Of a stretch of 9,123 nt of DNA, positions 5,273 to 9,123 are shown piece by piece; the stretch's first letter is position 1; each line of letters opens with the position of its first letter. This DNA comes from Bacteroidales bacterium. Its GTDB lineage: Bacteria > Bacteroidota > Bacteroidia > Bacteroidales > UBA1402. The stretch covers positions 1 through 9,123 of the forward strand of contig JAAZGQ010000347.1 of assembly GCA_012511135.1 (NCBI GenBank), written 5' to 3'. The notes beneath the pieces are model-generated. The model searched no databases. It was given only the letters and a program-made list of their open reading frames with translations, and was not told the origin of the DNA. Made by a program: the position numbers and the translations under genes.

Positions 5273-7648
5273 TTAATTTAATGCTTTCATACTGGCAAAT
5301 TTAAGCAAAAGCAGTTTATAACCAGCCTGCTTAAATTCAACACCGATTTTGCAATTATCGCCTTGACCCTCAATTTTTTGTATCAGGCCTTCACCGAATC
5401 GTTCGTGCAACACTCTTTGACCCGGTCTGAATTCACCTTTTGAAGTTTTGACACCGGAACCGCCTGCTTCTGCTTGAAAACTACCCTTCTGACCGGCGGC
5501 AGATCCGGCAGGCCTGGCAGATAGTTTGCTCCATTTTCCCTGCCGGCTGCTGATGTTTTCGAGCGGATTTTTGACAGGCTGCCCGCTTGGCCTTGTTGTT
5601 TTATTTGCTTCCGGATTGTAAAAAGAAGAAGGACGATGAATGCTTCCAAAGCCTGAAGAGGATTCTGTTTCTTTTTCAGCCAGGGGACGACTGGGCAAAT
5701 CCAACAAGTTCTGATCCAGGTCATTCAAAAAACGGCTGGGCCTGGAATATTCTGTCTGACCATTGCGAAAACGGCTTTTTGCATAACTCAACACGCATTG
5801 GTTACCGGCCCGTGTAATGGCCACGTATAACAAGCGTCGTTCTTCTTCGAGCTCACGCTCGGATTCCTGATTGCGTATAGAGGGAAAAATGCTGTCTTCC
5901 AGGCCGCTTACAAAGACATTTTTAAATTCCAGACCTTTGGCGGCGTGGACTGTCATCAAGTTTACTTTATCGCCCTCGTCGACTTCGTCCTGATCGGTCA
6001 AGAGGGATATTTCGGCCAGGTAGTCGGGGAGCAGTATTTGTTCATTCCCTTCTTCCAGTCGGCTTTGGCAGAAATCGAACATACCCGAAAGCAAAGATTC
6101 CAAATGTTCCTTACGGTTAATGCCTTCCTCGGAATTGTCTTGCAAAAGAGCCGCGTTGATGCCACTGTCCTGTACCAGTTTTTTGGTAAACTCATACACA
6201 TTCAGACTTGATGAAAAGGGTCTCAGACCCTCGATAAGCGAACTGAACAATTGTAATTTGCTGGCAGTGCCACTATGTACAGCTAAGTTATATGTCAGGG
6301 CATTAGCAGTTATTTCCCAAAAAGTGACCTGGTGTTGGTTAGCTGACTGGCGTATTTTGTCGAGAGTTGTTTTGCCGATGCCTCTGGCCGGAAAATTGAT
6401 GACACGCTTAAAAGCTTCTTCGTCAGAGGGATTTATAACCAGCCTCAGATATGCAACGATATCCTTGATCTCTTTGCGTTGGTAAAAAGAGGTGCCGCCG
6501 TAGATGCGATAAGGAATACCCCGCTTGCGTAAGGCATCTTCCAAAATACGTGATTGAGCATTAGTGCGATAAAGCACGGCAAACTCACTCCAGGGATCAT
6601 AAACGCTCATATGCAGCTCGTTGATCTTATTGGCGATCATATAAGCTTCTTCCATGTCCGAAAAAGCACTCAGAACCTGTATTTTGTTCCCTGCTTCCCG
6701 TTTGGAAAATACCGATTTGTGAATTTGCTTTCTGTTCTTGGCAATCAGGCTGTTGGCTAAATTGACAATATTCTGAGTGGAACGGTAATTTTGTTCCAGT
6801 TTAAACATCAGGCATTCGGGGTAAGTCTTTTTGAAATTCAGAATGTTGTCTATGTTAGCTCCCCTGAATGAATAAATGCTCTGAGAATCGTCACCTACTA
6901 CACATACTTTGTGATGACGTTCGGCCAGTCGGCTGACTATAAGATGTTGTGAGAAATTGGTATCCTGGTATTCATCCACCAGAATAAACTGAAAGCGAGA
7001 TTGATACGCTTTGAGTATTTCGGGATGATCACGAAACAATACATTAGTGTTATACAACAAGTCGTCAAAATCCATGGCTGAAGCCAGACGGCAGCGTTGC
7101 ACATAGCGCTGGTAGATTTCGGCAATTCGGGGCATTTTGGTAAATAAATCCCTTTCCTGCAGGGCAGGATTGTTCGCGTAGGCATTTGCTGAAATCAAAT
7201 CGTTTTTGGCCGATGAAATGCGGGCATGTACTGCTCCTTCGCGGTAAATCTTTTCGTCCAGACCCAAATCACGGATAATGCTTTTTATCTGGTTCTTGCT
7301 GTCTGTGGCATCGTAAATACTAAAAGAGGAAGGATAGCCCAGGACCGAAGCTTCAGCCCGCAAAATCCGCAAAAAAACGGAATGAAAAGTCCCCATCCAC
7401 AACAAAGAAGCCGATTCAGGATCCACCAGAGTGGCAATACGTTCTTTCATTTCTCTGGCCGCTTTGTTGGTAAAAGTAAGGGCCATGATGTTCCAGGGAG
7501 CCAGGCCCTGTTTAAGCAAAACAGCCACCTTACGGGTCAGCACCCGTGTTTTGCCCGATCCGGCTCCGGCAATCACCAGCGAAGGTCCATCGTTGTACAG
7601 CACAGCTTGTTTCTGGCTGTCGTTGAGTTTATCTAAAATTTTCTCCAC
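5273..7648 (-). CDS. UvrD/PcrA-type superfamily 1 DNA helicase
   Basis: An ATP-driven 3'-5' DNA helicase of the UvrD/Rep/PcrA group, acting in excision and mismatch repair and in clearing replication blocks. From GTG 7648 (791 residues) all motifs are intact: Q motif LNDSQKQAV (8-16), Walker A AGAGSGKT (27-34), ALTFTNKAAREM (56-67), GTFHS (86-90), Walker B VDEYQDT (224-230), GDDSQSIYSFRG (252-263), EQNYRST (285-291), VNLMTVHAAKGLEF (562-575) and EEERRLLYVAITRA (601-614). A polar linker follows, and a C-terminal Tudor-like domain starts with GQRVLHERFGEGLI, typical of PcrA/UvrD. The frame is open to a TTG at 7672, but that TTG sits inside a TAACTTTG promoter box, so the GTG (MEKILDKLNDSQ) is the better start. 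It is followed by nspC 6 bp later. Whether it is the sole UvrD/PcrA orthologue cannot be told, so the symbol is left blank. Confidence 0.93.
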   Translation of the reverse strand: MEKILDKLNDSQKQAVLYNDGPSLVIAGAGSGKTRVLTRKVAVLLKQGLAPWNIMALTFTNKAAREMKERIATLVDPESASLLWMGTFHSVFLRILRAEASVLGYPSSFSIYDATDSKNQIKSIIRDLGLDEKIYREGAVHARISSAKNDLISANAYANNPALQERDLFTKMPRIAEIYQRYVQRCRLASAMDFDDLLYNTNVLFRDHPEILKAYQSRFQFILVDEYQDTNFSQHLIVSRLAERHHKVCVVGDDSQSIYSFRGANIDNILNFKKTYPECLMFKLEQNYRSTQNIVNLANSLIAKNRKQIHKSVFSKREAGNKIQVLSAFSDMEEAYMIANKINELHMSVYDPWSEFAVLYRTNAQSRILEDALRKRGIPYRIYGGTSFYQRKEIKDIVAYLRLVINPSDEEAFKRVINFPARGIGKTTLDKIRQSANQHQVTFWEITANALTYNLAVHSGTASKLQLFSSLIEGLRPFSSSLNVYEFTKKLVQDSGINAALLQDNSEEGINRKEHLESLLSGMFDFCQSRLEEGNEQILLPDYLAEISLLTDQDEVDEGDKVNLMTVHAAKGLEFKNVFVSGLEDSIFPSIRNQESERELEEERRLLYVAITRAGNQCVLSYAKSRFRNGQTEYSRPSRFLNDLDQNLLDLPSRPLAEKETESSSGFGSIHRPSSFYNPEANKTTRPSGQPVKNPLENISSRQGKWSKLSARPAGSAAGQKGSFQAEAGGSGVKTSKGEFRPGQRVLHERFGEGLIQKIEGQGDNCKIGVEFKQAGYKLLLLKFASMKALN

Positions 7649-7669
7649 AAATTCAGCAATAAGAATGGA

Positions 7670-7700
7670 CAAAGTTAGCAGAAATTGCCCTATGCGACAA
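7670..7700 (-). promoter_or_regulatory. Promoter of the helicase-nspC unit (TTG-N20-TAACTTTG)
   Basis: On the minus strand a TTG at 7700-7698 is followed by 20 bp and then TAACTTTG (7677-7670), a good Bacteroidota -33/-7 pair. It overlaps the last codons of the upstream acyltransferase gene, whose stop is at 7690-7692. Transcription would begin near 7663, a leader of about 15 nt before GTG 7648. This makes the helicase independent of the broken upstream gene. Confidence 0.65.
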
Positions 7701-9047
7701 AATAATCCCGGCCTAAGTCTTCTAATTTATTCAGAGTCGAAATCAGCTTTGAACGCAATTCTGAAGGCTGAGCATGCAAAAAGCGCATTAGCCTGAATTC
7801 CCGCCTGAAAGCGGGGATAAATCGTCCACCGGAACAAGCAGCAAGTATGAATACCAAAAACAAAATAAAAGCCTTAAGAATAGAAAAATTAAACAGCAAT
7901 ACCGGCAGAATGCTCAGTACTATATACCAAAGCGGCAACAAAAGAGCCGAGAGAGCAAAACGATAGCTGCTGTGCATTTGACGATCTTTGTCAAGCTTTA
8001 CTATAGCCTGAATGACCTTTCGTATCGGCCAGTTAATAATATAAGCAGGAAAAAGGGCTAGTGCCATAAACACAATTTTAAGCTTTTGCCTTTCCAGTAT
8101 TCTTCTTAAATTTTCTAATAAACAATATTTATCTTCCCTGCTGCCCGGCAGAACATCGTAAATCACATGAAATTCTTTTAGGATACTTGTTTGTGTTTTT
8201 TCTTCATTTTTGTTCTCGAAAAACTCTTTGAGTCTGAGACTCAACTGACGACGAGCTGCAAAACAGTTAAGAGCACTTTTTTTCAGGTCCCTGGCCTGAA
8301 GATAAGCCGGGCTTAATAAGCGGGACAAGCCATAGATCTCTTCGTAACAATCAGCATTGTGTATGTCTGTTATCAAATCTTTAATCTTCTCAGCCAATGT
8401 CTCCCGCAAGACATTCATGCCCAGTACCGGATCCTGTTCGTAATAAGCTGCAAAATCCGACACGAATATAGCTTTTCCGAAATGCACCACCAGATCTGCT
8501 CCAGGCTGTTCGTATTCGGAATAGTCTATACCCACAGGTACAATTTGTACATCTCTGCTTTTTCCCACAGCCAGTTGTGCCTCTAAAGCTATCCGAAACA
8601 GGCCTTTGACCAGGGACCTGAGACGGCGATGACCGTCCTGACTGCCTTCGGGCATCAGACATAAAGTACCGTTATTTAAAAGCACTGAACAGGCCTCTTT
8701 GAACTGTTGCTCATTTTTGCTGAGTTTGGAATAGCCGTCACGCATCCTGTAGACGGGCATAATTTTGATCAGTCTTAGCAGAAAGGCTGTCCATTTTTTT
8801 GGAACATATCTGCCCTGGCCATAAAGACTAGAGGTGTTTTTTGCCAGAGTAATACAGCCAGCGCATCCATCAGGGCATTCAGATGATTAGGAGCAAATAT
8901 CACAGGCCCCTTATCGGGAATGTTTTCCCGGCCGGTATAGTGAATATTCTTATAAAAACAACGAAAACAAATGCGGGTATAAAAACGCAGAGAAGTATAC
9001 AATAAAGAACTGCGTTCAATATCTTTTTTTGAATTGAAAAGAAACAC
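7690..9047 (-). pseudogene. PlsC-type lysophospholipid/glycerol-3-phosphate acyltransferase, frameshifted
   Basis: Two frames together encode one acyltransferase that would transfer a fatty acyl group in phospholipid synthesis at the inner membrane. The first frame (to a stop at 8775) carries GRENIPDKGPVIFAPNHLNALMD fragments with the catalytic His and Asp; it then ends in NGQPFC. The second frame (stop at 7690) carries MPVYRMRDG, MPEGSQDGHRR (the FPEG-type substrate motif), IVPVGIDY and two to three C-terminal membrane helices. One extra A in the A-run at 8794-8800 joins them as MFQKKWTAFLLRLIKIMPVY, giving 452 residues, a normal size for the Gpt2/Sct1-like bacterial group with an HX5D motif. 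Both halves keep all motifs, so the lesion is recent, an assembly error or a frameshifting site. The open frame begins at GTG 9047, but a -7 box at 9050-9057 suggests a start further in, for example TTG 9002. Confidence 0.85.
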
Positions 9048-9049
9048 AA

Positions 9050-9057
9050 CAAAAGTA
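9050..9057 (-). promoter_or_regulatory. -7 box (TACTTTTG) upstream of the acyltransferase gene
   Basis: Minus-strand TACTTTTG matches TAnnTTTG and is identical to the tRNA-Gly -7 box. No TTG is found at the -33 distance. The predicted transcript start near 9043 falls just inside the GTG at 9047, so if this promoter is used, translation must begin downstream of 9047. Confidence 0.45.
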
Positions 9058-9078
9058 CTATTTATGAAAGTAATTTAT

Positions 9079-9123
9079 TTAATCCAGGGGTTTTTTTGAC
9101 CAGGAATAGGAAAGCCCCAAACC
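9079..9123 (-). CDS. Possible C-terminal end of an upstream gene (partial)
   Basis: From the window edge the minus strand reads GLGLSYSWSKKPLD and then a TAA at 9081-9079. The alternating hydrophobic/polar and aromatic pattern GLGLSYSW resembles the last beta strand of an outer-membrane barrel protein, though it does not end in the usual aromatic residue. It has the same strand as the acyltransferase gene, with a gap of about 30-75 bp depending on that gene's start. Only 14 codons are visible, so both coding status and family are tentative. Confidence 0.35.
   Translation of the reverse strand, partial: GLGLSYSWSKKPLD

Noticed and set aside
8390..8662. 90-residue minus-strand frame inside the acyltransferase.
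   Set aside because: It is an out-of-frame translation; the acyltransferase frame carries family motifs throughout this stretch.
9064..9099. Short plus-strand frame MKVIYLIQGFF before a TGA, which would continue as LTRNRKAPN if the T7 run at 9091-9097 had one more T.
   Set aside because: It is tiny, needs an assumed error to continue, and the minus strand over the same bases gives a sensible C-terminus with its own stop. No plus-strand promoter box is found.

Overview
The window looks like a chromosomal segment of a Bacteroidota bacterium, probably Bacteroidales-like. Several genes are preceded by the Bacteroidota -7 promoter box TAnnTTTG, in two cases with a correctly spaced TTG -33 element. 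Start codons lack convincing Shine-Dalgarno sequences, the tRNA genes do not encode CCA, and the gene families (PaaK with an ACT partner, NspC, a two-part symporter) are common in that phylum. I cannot name a species.

Layout. (1) Positions 1-2566, minus strand: a tight four-gene operon read paaK (phenylacetate-type CoA ligase), tandem-ACT protein, small membrane protein, sodium:solute symporter. The symporter runs off the left edge. Gaps inside the operon are only about 5-11 bp. (2) Positions 2567-2672: a divergent promoter region with a -7 box facing each way and a 7-bp inverted repeat between them. (3) Positions 2673-3611, plus strand: an RluA-family pseudouridine synthase, followed by a perfect 16-bp hairpin terminator. 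(4) Positions 3684-4022, minus strand: tRNA-Leu(CAG), tRNA-Leu(GAG) and tRNA-Gly(GCC). The tRNA-Gly has a textbook promoter and its own terminator. (5) Positions 4118-7648, minus strand: a UvrD/PcrA-type helicase followed 6 bp later by nspC (carboxynorspermidine/carboxyspermidine decarboxylase), with a promoter upstream of the helicase. (6) Positions 7690-9047, minus strand: a PlsC-type acyltransferase interrupted by a frameshift in a run of seven A. (7) Positions 9079-9123, minus strand: possibly the last 14 codons of another gene. No stretch longer than 300 bp lacks a gene; the largest empty gaps are about 95-107 bp and hold promoters.

How the genes fit together. The left operon pairs activation of an aryl acid to its CoA ester with a possible ligand-sensing ACT protein and a two-part Na+-coupled transporter, which suggests uptake and activation of an organic (aryl) acid. 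The substrate is inferred, not shown. The right-hand genes are housekeeping: DNA repair, polyamine synthesis, phospholipid acylation and RNA modification. I see no mobile element, CRISPR array or defence system. The most useful observations are the operon with its small symporter partner, the homopolymer frameshift, promoter boxes that overrule the longest-ORF starts of two genes (paaK and the helicase) and question a third, and the dyad in the divergent promoter.
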